A stretch of DNA of 64,000 bases from Deltaproteobacteria bacterium UBA1386 (GCA_002305765.1 DBQU01000025.1:62001-126000), one strand, 5' to 3'. Shown: positions 43,620 to 52,898, numbered from the stretch's first letter. The notes: a model not told the origin generated them from the letters alone. Numbers and translations are program-made.

Positions 43620-44507
43620 ATGACGGCAAGGATCATCAGTGGAACGGAGGTGGCGAAACAGGTCCGGGAGCGGATAGCCCGGGAGGTGCTCGTGCTTCGT
43701 GAAAGAACAGGTGTCACGCCGGGTCTCGTGACCATCCTCGTTGGTGACAACCCCGCGTCGGTGAGCTACGTCACCGGAAAGCAGAGAACGGCCAGAGAGC
43801 TTGGCTTCCACTCCGTTCAGGAAGACCAGCCGGCAGGCATATCCGAGGAAAGACTCCTCGAGCTCATCGCGAAGTACAACAATGACCCCGCCATCCACGG
43901 CATCCTCGTGCAGCTGCCCCTGCCGAAGCATATCGACGAGACAAGGGTCTTGAACGCCATAGACCCCGACAAGGATGTTGACGGTCTGCATCCCATGAAC
44001 CTGGGCAGGCTCATGATAGGCGAGGCGCGTTTCTATCCCTGCACGCCCTTCGGCATCAGGGAGCTTCTTGCCATGGCAGGTGTTCAGACGAAAGGTGCCG
44101 AGGTCGTCGTCGTCGGGAGAAGCAACCTCGTCGGCAAGCCCATCTCCATGATGCTGGTCCAGAAGGAGGCGAACGCCGACGCCACAGTGACGATGTGCCA
44201 CACGTCGACACGGGACCTTGCGTCACACACAAGGAGGGCGGACATCCTCATAGTCGCGGCGGGCAGGGCAAGAGCGATAACCGCCGATATGGTCAAGGAT
44301 GGTGCCGTCGTGATAGATGTCGGTGTCAACAGGATAGGCGTGACCCCCGAGGGCAAGGCGAAGCTCTGCGGCGACGTCGATTTCGAGGCGGTGAAGGAGA
44401 AGGCCTCCGTCATCACACCCGTCCCGGGCGGTGTGGGGCCGATGACGATCACCATGCTCATGCAGAACACGCTCAAGGCGGCTGAGATGGCCGCGGAAGG
44501 AAAGTGA
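43620..44507 (+). CDS. folD: Bifunctional methylene-THF dehydrogenase / methenyl-THF cyclohydrolase
   Basis: 295 aa. Catalytic lysine in S-Y-V-T-G-K-Q-R-T-A, the folate-site run Q-L-P-L-P-K-H-I-D, D-V-D-G-L-H-P, the nucleotide loop V-V-V-G-R-S-N-L-V-G-K-P and the C-terminal P-G-G-V-G-P-M-T. It interconverts methenyl-, methylene- and formyl-THF between formate-THF ligase and the missing methylene-THF reductase. The ATG lies 13 bases after the cooC stop. Confidence 0.97.
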   Translation: MTARIISGTEVAKQVRERIAREVLVLRERTGVTPGLVTILVGDNPASVSYVTGKQRTARELGFHSVQEDQPAGISEERLLELIAKYNNDPAIHGILVQLPLPKHIDETRVLNAIDPDKDVDGLHPMNLGRLMIGEARFYPCTPFGIRELLAMAGVQTKGAEVVVVGRSNLVGKPISMMLVQKEANADATVTMCHTSTRDLASHTRRADILIVAAGRARAITADMVKDGAVVIDVGVNRIGVTPEGKAKLCGDVDFEAVKEKASVITPVPGGVGPMTITMLMQNTLKAAEMAAEGK

Positions 44508-44510
44508 GGC

Positions 44511-44726
44511 ATGGAAGGATACAGCTACGAAGAGAAGGAAGACCACGCGGGCAGGAAGGTGAAGGTCCTGGGGGCCACCTTCGAGGAAGGCAAACCCGAG
44601 GAGCGCGGAGACTGGCGGGAGAAGCTTGCCAGCCGCGATGAAAGGCTCGGCTACATACGCTCCGCCATGCGCTACTGGTACAGCGCGGACTGGTACGGGA
44701 GCGAGAAGAGAAAACAGGAAGCCTGA
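44511..44726 (+). CDS. Small conserved-context protein in the Wood-Ljungdahl cluster (71 aa)
   Basis: 71 aa, starting three bases after the folD stop, with GTGAGGC upstream. Strongly charged, with no cysteine and no membrane segment; aromatic C-terminal part (Y-I-R-S-A-M-R-Y-W-Y-S-A-D-W-Y-G). I do not recognise a domain. Its tight placement between folD and acsD and codon use like the neighbours make it likely to be real. A small subunit or assembly factor of the CODH/ACS or methyl branch is possible, but this is only from position. Confidence 0.75.
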   Translation: MEGYSYEEKEDHAGRKVKVLGATFEEGKPEERGDWREKLASRDERLGYIRSAMRYWYSADWYGSEKRKQEA

Positions 44727-44766
44727 GGGTGGCATTTGCATATAGCTCAACACAGGGGAGGAAGAG

Positions 44767-45711
44767 ATGGCCTTTGAGATTCCTAAGATAAAATACACGG
44801 GGAAGATCCGGGAGGTTCAGCTGGGCACGGGGGCGAAGGCGGTGCGCATAGGCGGCGCGAGCTGCTATCCCTTCCACCGTTTCGAGGGCGAGATGCCCAA
44901 TCTCCCGAGGGTGGCCTTCGAGGTCTGGGACAGTCCTCCCGAGGAATGGCAGTCTTGGGCCATGGAACCATACGGAGATGTGCTCTCCGACCCCGTCGCC
45001 TGGGCAAGGAAATGCATCGACGCCTACGGGGCGGAGATGATCGTTCTCCAGCTGAGGAGCGCCGACCCCAACGGTGAGAACAAAGGGGTCGAAGAGGTCG
45101 TCGAGGTCGTGAAGAAAGTGGCCGATGCCATCGACGTGCCCCTTCTCGTCTGGGGAACGGCAAACGACGAGAAGGACGGCGAGCTCTTAAGGAGGGTCGC
45201 CGAGGCCTGCGAGGGCAAAAATGTTGCCGTCGGTCCCGTTTCGGACAAGAACTACAAACAGATAGGCGCCATGGCCATCGGCTACAGCCAGGTCGTCATG
45301 GCATCCTCACCCATAGACGTCAATCTGGCGAAGCAGCTCAACATCCTCCTCGGCAACCTCGGCGTCAACGAGGAGAAGGTCGTCATCGATCCCACGACGG
45401 GAGGCCTCGGCTACGGCCTCGAATACACCTATTCGGTGATGGAACGCGACAGGATGGCGGCGCTCACGCAGGAGGACGCCAAGCTTCAGTTCCCCATCAT
45501 CTGCAACCTTGCCCCGGAGGTCTGGAAGACCCGGGAGACAAGGCTGACGAAGGACGAAGACCCGAAGCTGGGAGACGAGAAGAGGCGCTCCATCCTCATG
45601 GAGGCGGTCACCGCAATGACGCTCCTTGTAGCGGGGGCGGACATCGTCGTTATGCGCCATCCCGACAGCGTATTCCTTGTCCGGGAGATGATAGGCGAAC
45701 TCTGTGCGTGA
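44767..45711 (+). CDS. acsD: Corrinoid Fe-S protein small subunit (CODH/ACS delta subunit)
   Basis: 314 aa. TIM-barrel family CdhD/AcsD: W-x-x-x-P-Y-G-D-V near residue 60, V-L-Q-L-R-S-A-D-P-N-G, L-L-V-W-G-T-A-N and the K-V-V-I-D-P-T-T-G-G-L-G-Y-G-L-E-Y run. It pairs with AcsC (50182) to bind the cobamide that carries the methyl group between AcsE and AcsB. Follows the 71-aa gene by 40 bases; the next gene starts 18 bases later. Confidence 0.95.
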   Translation: MAFEIPKIKYTGKIREVQLGTGAKAVRIGGASCYPFHRFEGEMPNLPRVAFEVWDSPPEEWQSWAMEPYGDVLSDPVAWARKCIDAYGAEMIVLQLRSADPNGENKGVEEVVEVVKKVADAIDVPLLVWGTANDEKDGELLRRVAEACEGKNVAVGPVSDKNYKQIGAMAIGYSQVVMASSPIDVNLAKQLNILLGNLGVNEEKVVIDPTTGGLGYGLEYTYSVMERDRMAALTQEDAKLQFPIICNLAPEVWKTRETRLTKDEDPKLGDEKRRSILMEAVTAMTLLVAGADIVVMRHPDSVFLVREMIGELCA

Positions 45712-45729
45712 CAAGTAGAAGGAGAGACA

Positions 45730-47676
45730 ATGGCCGACGGCAAGGAAAAGAGCATTGACAAGGCGACCGTTGAGCTTATCGACAAGGCTCAGCGGGAAGA
45801 TATCTCCACCGTTTTCTCCCGGGCCGACACGCTGAAACCCTGTCCCATCGGGGTGGAAGAGAGCTGTTGCAAGATCTGCTCCATGGGCCCTTGCAGAATG
45901 CCGCGCTCAAGGAAAGGTGAGGGCACGCGGCGCGTGGGTGTCTGCGGTGCGACCGTGGATACCGTGGTGGCCCGGAACTTTGCCAGGAAGGTCGCGGCCG
46001 GTTCGGCTGCCCACTCGGACCACGCCCGTGAGGTCGTCATCACCTTTCTCAAGACGGCCAGGGGTGAATCGCAGGGTTTCTCCATCAAGGACGAGATAAA
46101 GCTTCTCGAGGTCGCCCTCGATTTCGGTATCAATATAGAGAAGCGTGACGTAAAGGACATAGCCATAGAGCTCGGCGAAAAGGCGCTGAACGAGTTCGGC
46201 AAACAGAGCGGCGAACTCATCTACGCGGGAAAGGCGCCCCTGCGCAGGCAGGAGATCTGGAGGAAGCTCGGGGTCCTGCCGCGCGGCATAGATCGCGAGA
46301 TAGTGGAGGTGATGCACAGGACCCACATGGGTGTCGATCAGGATTACCGGCACATTCTCCAGCAGGCCGCGCGCGCGGCGATCGCTGATGGCTGGGGCGG
46401 CTCGATGATATCCACGGAGCTGCAGGACATCATGTTCGGCACCCCGGTGCCCGTGCTCGGCTCGATCAATCTCGGCGTTCTCAAGGAAGACCACGTCAAT
46501 GTCGTGGTCCACGGCCACGAGCCGCTCCTGCCCGAGATGCTCGTTGCCGCCAGCCGCGACCCCGGCATCAGGGAGCTTACGGAAAAGGTCGGGGCAAAGG
46601 GTGTGAACCTGGCGGGCATGTGCTGCAGCGCGAACGAGATACTCATGCGTCACGGCATTCCCTGTGCCGGCAACTTTCTGCAGCAGGAGTTGGCGCTCGT
46701 CACGGGCGCCGTCGAGCTCATGACCGTCGACGTCCAATGCCAGATGCAGGGGCTGGCGAGCGTGGCGGAATGCTTTCACACGAAACTGATCACCACGTCC
46801 GACAGGGCCATGATCGAGGGCGCCGAACATGTCGAGTTCCATCCCGAACAGGGGCTCGATATCGCGAAGAGGATACTCGCCATGGCCATAGAGAACTATC
46901 CCAACAGGCGCCACGCGGTGTACATTCCGGCCGAGAGTCAGGACATGGTGGCGGGTTTCAGCCACGAGACGATAACCTACCTGCTGGGCGGTCTCTTCCG
47001 GGCAAGCTACAGGCCGCTCAACGATAATATCGCCAACGGCAGGATCAGGGGTGTCGCGGGTGTCGTCGGGTGCAACAATGTGAGAACACAGCACGATGCA
47101 GCCCATCTTGCCATGATACGGGAACTCATCAGGAATGATGTCCTCGTCCTGACGACGGGTTGCAGCGCCATGGCCTGCGGGAAGGCCGGGCTCCTTACCC
47201 CGGAGGCGGCTCATCTCCACGCTGGCGGAGGACTGGCGGAGGTCTGTGAGGCCATCGGTATCCCTCCCGTCCTTCATCTCGGGTCCTGTGTCGACAATTC
47301 CAGGATACTCATCGCCGCGACGGCCATGGTCAAAGAAGGCGGGCTCGGCGATGACCTGTCCGACCTGCCGGCCGCCGGCGCTGCGCCGGAGTGGATGAGC
47401 GAAAAGGCCATCTCCATCGGTCAGTACTTCGTCGCCTCAGGGATCTTCACTGTTTTTGGCACCACCTGGCCCACGCTGGGGAGCGAGAACGTTACGGAGC
47501 ACCTCTTCCGTGAATACGAAGATATGTACAAGGGGATGTGGGCCTTCGAGCAGGATCCCGTCAAGGCGGCCGGGCTGATGATCGCCCACATCGACAAGAA
47601 ACGCAAGGCCCTGGGGATCGACAAGGGGCGTGAGCGTGTGCTTTTCGACATGGCCATGAGAAGGGCCATGGAGTAG
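45730..47676 (+). CDS. cooS: Anaerobic carbon-monoxide dehydrogenase catalytic subunit
   Basis: 648 aa, usual length. N-terminal Fe-S ligands (C-P-I-G...C-C-K-I-C-S-M-G-P-C), then H-M-G-V-D-Q-D, N-V-V-V-H-G-H-E-P, C-C-S-A-N-E-I, V-Q-C-Q-M-Q-G-L, G-C-N-N-V-R and C-S-A-M-A-C-G-K, which supply the Ni-Fe C-cluster and acid-base residues. It interconverts CO and CO2. In this cluster it is the carbonyl-branch partner of AcsB (also called AcsA); a stand-alone CO-oxidising role is not excluded. Confidence 0.97.
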   Translation: MADGKEKSIDKATVELIDKAQREDISTVFSRADTLKPCPIGVEESCCKICSMGPCRMPRSRKGEGTRRVGVCGATVDTVVARNFARKVAAGSAAHSDHAREVVITFLKTARGESQGFSIKDEIKLLEVALDFGINIEKRDVKDIAIELGEKALNEFGKQSGELIYAGKAPLRRQEIWRKLGVLPRGIDREIVEVMHRTHMGVDQDYRHILQQAARAAIADGWGGSMISTELQDIMFGTPVPVLGSINLGVLKEDHVNVVVHGHEPLLPEMLVAASRDPGIRELTEKVGAKGVNLAGMCCSANEILMRHGIPCAGNFLQQELALVTGAVELMTVDVQCQMQGLASVAECFHTKLITTSDRAMIEGAEHVEFHPEQGLDIAKRILAMAIENYPNRRHAVYIPAESQDMVAGFSHETITYLLGGLFRASYRPLNDNIANGRIRGVAGVVGCNNVRTQHDAAHLAMIRELIRNDVLVLTTGCSAMACGKAGLLTPEAAHLHAGGGLAEVCEAIGIPPVLHLGSCVDNSRILIAATAMVKEGGLGDDLSDLPAAGAAPEWMSEKAISIGQYFVASGIFTVFGTTWPTLGSENVTEHLFREYEDMYKGMWAFEQDPVKAAGLMIAHIDKKRKALGIDKGRERVLFDMAMRRAME

Positions 47677-47731
47677 CGGATATGGCGGGGACAACGGTGG
47701 TTCGGAATGTGAAAGACGAAAGGGTGGATGA

Positions 47732-49939
47732 ATGTCCAAGATCATAGCATCGGCGGCGATACGGGGCGCCCGGAGGATCTTCGCCCAGGCCGAGGCGAAA
47801 TACCGTGAGGCCCTGGAAAAGTACGGGCCTGACCAGGAGATCGGTTTTCCGAACACAGCTTACTACCTGCCCATCATATACTCGATGACGGGCACAGCGG
47901 TCTCGAAGGTGAAGGACATGGAGCGTGTCCTCGATATGTGCCGGAGACTCATCCCGCCTCCCGTCAGGGAGAGCGTTCCCCTCCCGTACCTCGCCCCTGC
48001 CCTCGACGCGGGCATGGCCACCTTCTTCGCGGAAGAGATGATAGAGGCCGTGCGTTATCTCGAAGAACCAGACAGGTACGCGGCCGACTCCGAAGAGGTG
48101 ACGGAAGGGACGATGTGGCTGGGGGCCGCGAACGACGTGATCTTCAGGAAGAGGGGGGTCGAGTTCGTCGACGGGACCGCCCCCGGTTTCGCGGCCATAG
48201 CCGGCGCGGCCCCGGACGCGGCGACAGCGGCCAAAATAGCCCTCGAGCTGCAGGAGAAGAACCTTTACGTGTTCATGGTCGGGCAGAACGACGGGAAGCG
48301 TTTTGCGGAACAGCTGGTCGAGGCCGGGGTCCAGATAGGCTGGCCCACGCGCCTTGTCCCCTTCGGACCCGATATCCAGCAGGCGGTCTTCGCCATCGGG
48401 TTCGCCTGCCGCGTCGCCATGGCCTTCGGCGGCGTCCGCCCCGGGGATTTCAGGCGCAACCTCATCTACAACAAGGACAGGACGTACGCCTTTGTCCTCG
48501 CCCTCGGCGATGTGACGGACGAGTGGTACGCGAACGCGGCCGGGGCGATCAACTGGGGTTTTCCGACGATCGCCGACACGCCCATACCGCAGGTGCTTCC
48601 CACGGGTATCTGCACCTACGAGCACGTGGTGTCCAATATAGCCCACGACCAGATCGTGCAGAAGGCGGTGGAGGTACGGGGCCTCAAGGTCCAGGTGGCA
48701 AAGGTCCCGATCCCTGTGTCCTACGGCCCCGCCTTCGAGGGCGAGCGTGTCCGTGGTGAGGACATCTATCTCGAGATGGGCGGCGGGCGGACGACAGCGG
48801 TGGAGCTGACGACGTCGAAGAACATGGAAGAGGTCGAAGACGGGCGCATCGAGGTGATCGGGCCCGACGTTCCCGACGTCGAGGCTGGCTCGCGGCTCCA
48901 CTTCGCCATGGTCGCCGAGGTGGCGGGACGCAACTTTCAGGAGGACTTCGAGCCCATCCTGGAGAGACAGAACCATCACCTCATCAACCAGGCGCAGGGT
49001 GTCATGCACATCGGCCAGCGCGATATCGCCTGGATAAGGATCTCCCGCCAGGCGGTGGAGAGGGGTTTTACCCTCAAGGACATCGGCAGGATCATACACG
49101 CCAAGTACCACCAGGATTTCGGCGCCATCTTCGACAAGGTGCAGGTGAAGATCTATACCGACGAGGCAAAGGTCCGCGAGGTCCTGGACGTTGCCCGGGC
49201 AGCGTACGCGCACAGGGACGCGCGCATCGAGGGCATGACGGACGAGAGCACGGAGACCTTCTACTCCTGCATCCTCTGCCAGTCTTTCGCCCCGAGCCAC
49301 GTCTGCGTCATAAGCCCCGAGAGGACCGGGCTGTGCGGCGCCTACAACTGGCTCGACTGCCGTGCCGCGTACGAGATAAACCCCGAGGGGCCCAACCAGC
49401 CCATCCAGAAGGGGGCCGTCATCGATGAACGGTACGGCCAGTTCCGCGGCTGCAACGAGTACATACGCAAGGCGTCCCGTCAGAAGGTGGAGAACGTGAG
49501 CCTCTACAGCCTCATGGTCGATCCCATGACCACCTGCGGGTGCTGCGAATGCATAGCCGCCATCCTGCCCATGTGCAATGCCATAATGACCGTCGACCGT
49601 GATTTCACCGACATGACGCCCTGCGGCATGAAGTTCACGAGCCTTGCCGGTTCCGTCGGCGGCGGGGCCCAGGTGCCGGGATTCCTGGGCCACAGCAAGT
49701 ACAACATCACCCAGAAGAAGTTCCTGAGCGGTGACGGCGGCCTCTTGAGAATTGCCTGGATGCCGAAGAGGCTCAAGGACGAGGTCTACGAGCGCCTGAA
49801 GAAGAGAGGCGAAGAACTGGGCTACCCCGACCTCCCGGACATGATCGCCGACGAAACGGTGGCAAAGACGGAGGACGAGGTGCTGGAGTACATAACACAG
49901 AAAGGGCATCCCTGTTTGGGGATGGAAGACTTACTATAG
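47732..49939 (+). CDS. acsB: CO-methylating acetyl-CoA synthase
   Basis: 735 aa. The A-cluster ligands lie in the C-terminal third: C-I-L-C-Q-S-F-A-P-S-H-V-C-V (near residue 515), G-L-C-G-A-Y-N-W-L-D-C-R and the proximal-metal motif T-T-C-G-C-C-E-C-I. It assembles acetyl-CoA from the corrinoid-bound methyl, CO and CoA, or cleaves it in reverse. GTGGATGA precedes the ATG. The following 240 bases hold a repeat island, not acsC directly. Confidence 0.97.
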   Translation: MSKIIASAAIRGARRIFAQAEAKYREALEKYGPDQEIGFPNTAYYLPIIYSMTGTAVSKVKDMERVLDMCRRLIPPPVRESVPLPYLAPALDAGMATFFAEEMIEAVRYLEEPDRYAADSEEVTEGTMWLGAANDVIFRKRGVEFVDGTAPGFAAIAGAAPDAATAAKIALELQEKNLYVFMVGQNDGKRFAEQLVEAGVQIGWPTRLVPFGPDIQQAVFAIGFACRVAMAFGGVRPGDFRRNLIYNKDRTYAFVLALGDVTDEWYANAAGAINWGFPTIADTPIPQVLPTGICTYEHVVSNIAHDQIVQKAVEVRGLKVQVAKVPIPVSYGPAFEGERVRGEDIYLEMGGGRTTAVELTTSKNMEEVEDGRIEVIGPDVPDVEAGSRLHFAMVAEVAGRNFQEDFEPILERQNHHLINQAQGVMHIGQRDIAWIRISRQAVERGFTLKDIGRIIHAKYHQDFGAIFDKVQVKIYTDEAKVREVLDVARAAYAHRDARIEGMTDESTETFYSCILCQSFAPSHVCVISPERTGLCGAYNWLDCRAAYEINPEGPNQPIQKGAVIDERYGQFRGCNEYIRKASRQKVENVSLYSLMVDPMTTCGCCECIAAILPMCNAIMTVDRDFTDMTPCGMKFTSLAGSVGGGAQVPGFLGHSKYNITQKKFLSGDGGLLRIAWMPKRLKDEVYERLKKRGEELGYPDLPDMIADETVAKTEDEVLEYITQKGHPCLGMEDLL

Positions 49940-49966
49940 TTAATGACAATAGCACAGGAAGGAATA

Positions 49967-50160
49967 ATGGCCAATGACCAAATTTCAATGACCAGACAAG
50001 AAGAAAATGACCAATAATCAAATTCCAATGACCAGAGAAACAAACAATGACCAAAATGATACAGGCGGTCAACTCTGCCCTTTTTCTTGGTCAATTGGTT
50101 ATTGGTGAATTGGTCATTATCTTTTTCATTGGTTATTGGGATTTGGTCATTGGTCATTCT
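49967..50160. repeat. Long hairpin repeat island between acsB and acsC (AATGACCAATG word)
   Basis: The left arm (49967-50059) iterates AATGACCA / CAATGACCAG. The right arm (50087-50160) iterates TTGGTCATTGG / GGTTATTGG, its reverse complement, giving an imperfect stem of roughly 75 bases with a short loop. It fills the gap between acsB and the acsC ribosome-binding site. The same word appears at 62584-62690. Confidence 0.8.
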
Positions 50161-50181
50161 CTTCACTGAAAGGAGATTTCG

Positions 50182-51522
50182 ATGGCGTTAACGGGGATCC
50201 AGATACTGAAGCTTCTTCCCAAGACCAATTGCGGGGAGTGCAAGTTTCCCACGTGCCTTGCCTTTGCCATGGCGTTGGCCGCGGGAAAGACCGAGCTTGA
50301 CCTGTGCCCGCACGTCTCTGCCGACGCGAAGGCCCAGCTTTCGGACGCGAGCGCGCCGCCCATCAGGCAGGTGTCCATCGGTGTCGACGATTACGGGGTG
50401 AAGATCGGCGGGGAGACGGTGCTCTTCCGTCACGAGAAGACCTTCTTCAACAAACCCGGTATTGCCGTCCTCATAACGGACGCGATGGAGGACGCCGAGG
50501 TGGAACGCCGCCTCACCGCCCTGGAATACTTCCAGTACGAACGCGTCGGTGTCACGATGAAACCCGAGATGGCAGCCATCAAGTTCACGGGGAACAAGGA
50601 CAGGTTCATGTCCATCGTCAGGTCCGCCCTCGTCAGACCCTGCGCCGTCATCCTCATGTGCGGCGAGGTGCCGGTGATGAAGGAGGCCCTCGACATCATA
50701 CGTGACAAGAAGCCCCTCATCTACGGGGCAACGCCGGACAATTACGAGGCCTTCGGCTCTCTGGCGAAGGACTACGGGCTGCCCCTTGCCGTCGTCGGCA
50801 AGGGGTTCGATGAAGTGGCCGGCCTGACGGAAAAACTGACGGCCATGGGACTCAAGGACCTTGTCATCGACACCTCCTCGCGGGGGGTCGGGGAGGCCTT
50901 CACGGACCAGGTGGCCGTCAGGCGCGCCGCGCTCATTTCCAAGTTCAAACCCCTCGGTTTTCCCACCATCACCTTTCCCTGCGAGATGACGGACGATCCC
51001 ATGAAGGAGACCCTCATCGCATCCCTCTTCGTCGCGAAATACGCGGGGATAATAGTGCTCAGCGATCTGACCGGCGAGACCCTGTTCCCTCTTCTCCTTC
51101 AGAGGCTCAACATATACACCGATCCTCAGCGTCCCATGACGACGAAGGAAGGCATCTACCCCATCAACAACCCTGACGAGAACTCACCGGTCCTCGTGAC
51201 GTGCAATTTCTCGCTCACCTACTTCATAGTAAGCGGAGAGATCGAGAACTCGCGCGTGCCAAGCTGGCTGTGTATAATGGACACGGAAGGGCTTTCTGTC
51301 ATGACGGCCTGGGCGGCGGGCAAGTTCGTCGGTGACCTGGTCGGTTCGTTTGTAAAGAAGTCCGGCGTGGAGGAAAAGGTGAAACACCGCAGCCTCATCA
51401 TCCCCGGCTACGCCGCCGCGATACTGGGAGATCTGGAAGAGGAACTGCAAGGCTGGAAGATCGTAATAGGCCCGCGGGAGGCGGCACACCTGCCGGCGTA
51501 TCTGAAGACGTGGAATTCATGA
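50182..51522 (+). CDS. acsC: Corrinoid Fe-S protein large subunit (CODH/ACS gamma subunit)
   Basis: 446 aa with AAAGGAG before the ATG. N-terminal [4Fe-4S] domain (C-G-E-C-K-F-P-T-C and a later C-P-H) that reduces the cobamide, a TIM-barrel middle part and a C-terminal cobamide-binding domain with the conserved S-x-V-T-W-A-A-G-K-F run (here S-V-M-T-A-W-A-A-G-K-F). Partner of AcsD. The gene is separated from acsB by one repeat island and from acsE by another. Confidence 0.95.
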   Translation: MALTGIQILKLLPKTNCGECKFPTCLAFAMALAAGKTELDLCPHVSADAKAQLSDASAPPIRQVSIGVDDYGVKIGGETVLFRHEKTFFNKPGIAVLITDAMEDAEVERRLTALEYFQYERVGVTMKPEMAAIKFTGNKDRFMSIVRSALVRPCAVILMCGEVPVMKEALDIIRDKKPLIYGATPDNYEAFGSLAKDYGLPLAVVGKGFDEVAGLTEKLTAMGLKDLVIDTSSRGVGEAFTDQVAVRRAALISKFKPLGFPTITFPCEMTDDPMKETLIASLFVAKYAGIIVLSDLTGETLFPLLLQRLNIYTDPQRPMTTKEGIYPINNPDENSPVLVTCNFSLTYFIVSGEIENSRVPSWLCIMDTEGLSVMTAWAAGKFVGDLVGSFVKKSGVEEKVKHRSLIIPGYAAAILGDLEEELQGWKIVIGPREAAHLPAYLKTWNS

Positions 51523-51523
51523 A

Positions 51524-51635
51524 TGCGCATACGGGTCTTTCGCTTAAGCGAAAAACGGGCATAGGAGCACACGGGGAAAAGACACAGTTTTTTCCTGCTT
51601 TATCTCGTATGCCCGTCTGCCCGTAGGCCCGTAAG
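51524..51635. repeat. Hairpin repeat island (GCATACGGG word) with a 16-bp palindrome
   Basis: The left arm (51524-51588) has GCATACGGGTC, the perfect palindrome TTTCGCTTAAGCGAAA (51538-51553) and ACGGGCATAGG. The right arm (51601-51635) has CGTATGCCCGTCTGCCCG. Same family and order of elements as at 26979-27115. It starts within two bases of the acsC stop. Confidence 0.8.
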
Positions 51636-51657
51636 CAAAGATCAAAGAGAGGCCGTC

Positions 51658-52536
51658 ATGTTTCTCATAGGTGAAAACCTCAACGTTATGTCGAAGAAAC
51701 TCGGTGAGGCGTTCCTGAACAGGGATGCCGGGCCGATACGGAAGATGGCCGAGGCCGAGGCCGAGGCCGGAATGGACATGATCGACCTCAATATCGGGCC
51801 CGCGCGCAAGACCGGCCCCGATTTCATGGAATGGCTTGTCGGTGTCGTGCAGGAGGTCACGGACCTTCCCCTGTCTCTCGACACGTCCAATATAGAGGCA
51901 ATAGAGGCGGGCCTGAAGACGGCAAAGACAAGGCCGCTCATCAACTCCATCTCGGCGCGGCCGGAAAGGATGGAGGCCTTGATGCCCATGGCGAAGAAGT
52001 ACGGCGCGCCTTTCATCGGCCTTACACTCAGCGCCGAGGGAATTCCCCGCGATGCCAACGAACGGGGGCTCTGTGCCGCCGAGATCCTGGCGGCTGCCGC
52101 GAGCCACGGTGTCGCGGAGGAAGACATCTGGATCGACCCCATCGTCCTGCCCGTGAACACCCAGCAGCTCCAGATCCAGGGTTGTACCGAGTTTGTCATG
52201 ATGTTGTCCGACATTGCACCTTCCTCTAAGTCCACCTGCGGCCTGTCGAACGTGTCAAACGGGGTGCCGGTGCATCTGAGAGGTATCATGAACAGGACCT
52301 ATCTCATGATGCTGAAGCGCTACGGCATGTATTCCGCCATCGTCGACGCCTTCGACAATGAACTCAAGGCCATAGCCCGGGGAGAGATGCCCGGGCTGGA
52401 AGCCCTCGTCCACCGCGTCATGGACGGCGAAGAGGTGGACCTCGCAAAGCTCTCGAAGGAGGAAGGCGAGTACATCAAGACTGCCCGGGTCCTCATGGGT
52501 CAGACGCTCTATTCCGATTCGTGGCTGGAGATATGA
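51658..52536 (+). CDS. acsE: Methyltetrahydrofolate:corrinoid Fe-S protein methyltransferase
   Basis: 292 aa. Pterin-binding TIM barrel: I-G-E-N-L-N-V-M near the start, D-M-I-D-L-N-I-G-P-A, S-L-D-T-S-N, I-N-S-I-S-A and the N-V-S-N-G-V-P segment followed by M-N-R-T-Y-L-M-M-L. It transfers the methyl group of methyl-THF to the Co(I) of AcsCD. The barrel usually ends near residue 262; the C-terminal tail of ~30 residues is longer than in the best-known enzyme. Confidence 0.94.
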   Translation: MFLIGENLNVMSKKLGEAFLNRDAGPIRKMAEAEAEAGMDMIDLNIGPARKTGPDFMEWLVGVVQEVTDLPLSLDTSNIEAIEAGLKTAKTRPLINSISARPERMEALMPMAKKYGAPFIGLTLSAEGIPRDANERGLCAAEILAAAASHGVAEEDIWIDPIVLPVNTQQLQIQGCTEFVMMLSDIAPSSKSTCGLSNVSNGVPVHLRGIMNRTYLMMLKRYGMYSAIVDAFDNELKAIARGEMPGLEALVHRVMDGEEVDLAKLSKEEGEYIKTARVLMGQTLYSDSWLEI

Positions 52537-52541
52537 AAAAC

Positions 52542-52578
52542 GACTTGAGCGGTTCGAATTGCTTGAATCGCTTGAGAG
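52542..52578. repeat. Repeat fragment (CTTGAGCGGTT / CTTGAATCGC words) after acsE
   Basis: CTTGAGCGGTTCGAA followed by GCTTGAATCGCTTGAG begins six bases after the acsE stop. It is the left-arm type of the islands at 17870 and 31218; no clear right arm is present. Confidence 0.6.
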
Positions 52579-52645
52579 GCCGTCGGTAAAGTCTTTTTTC
52601 TACGTCATGCAGGCCTTGATCGGAATGAAATGAGACGGGTCCTGT

Positions 52646-52692
52646 TTGAGGAAACTTTCAGAAATGTGTATAATAACGCAATGAATACACAT
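52646..52692 (+). promoter_or_regulatory. vapBC promoter with palindromic operator
   Basis: TTGAGG (52646-52651), 17-base spacer, TATAAT (52669-52674). A perfect inverted repeat ATGTGTAT-N13-ATACACAT (52664-52671 and 52685-52692) overlaps the -10, as expected for toxin-antitoxin autorepression. Confidence 0.75.
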
Positions 52693-52703
52693 AAGGGGCG
52701 GAT

Positions 52704-52898
52704 ATGAGGACGAATGTGGTCATAAATGATGAGTTGATGAGAGATGCCCTCGAGTCGTCGGGTCTGAAGACGAAGAAGGATGCCATCGAGGCCGGATTGA
52801 AACTGCTCGTGCAGTTCAACCGCTTGTCGGAGGTTCGAAAGTTCCGCGGCAGGTTGAAATGGGTGGGAGATCTGGAAGAGATGCGCACAGACAGATGA
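52704..52898 (+). CDS. vapB: VapB-type antitoxin
   Basis: 64 aa. N-terminal ribbon-helix-helix (M-R-T-N-V-V-I-N-D-E-L-M-R-D-A, then T-K-K-D-A-I-E-A-G-L) and a basic/aromatic C-terminal arm (F-R-G-R-L-K-W) that would bind the toxin. The stop overlaps the VapC start (ATGA). Preceded by a promoter with an inverted-repeat operator. Confidence 0.9.
   Translation: MRTNVVINDELMRDALESSGLKTKKDAIEAGLKLLVQFNRLSEVRKFRGRLKWVGDLEEMRTDR

Noticed and set aside
47561..49909. 782-codon minus-strand frame over acsB
   Set aside because: Shadow of the acetyl-CoA synthase gene, which is unmistakable on the plus strand.
49967..50160. Possible CRISPR array
   Set aside because: The words are short, degenerate, inverted across the gap and lack regular unique spacers; no cas genes are present.
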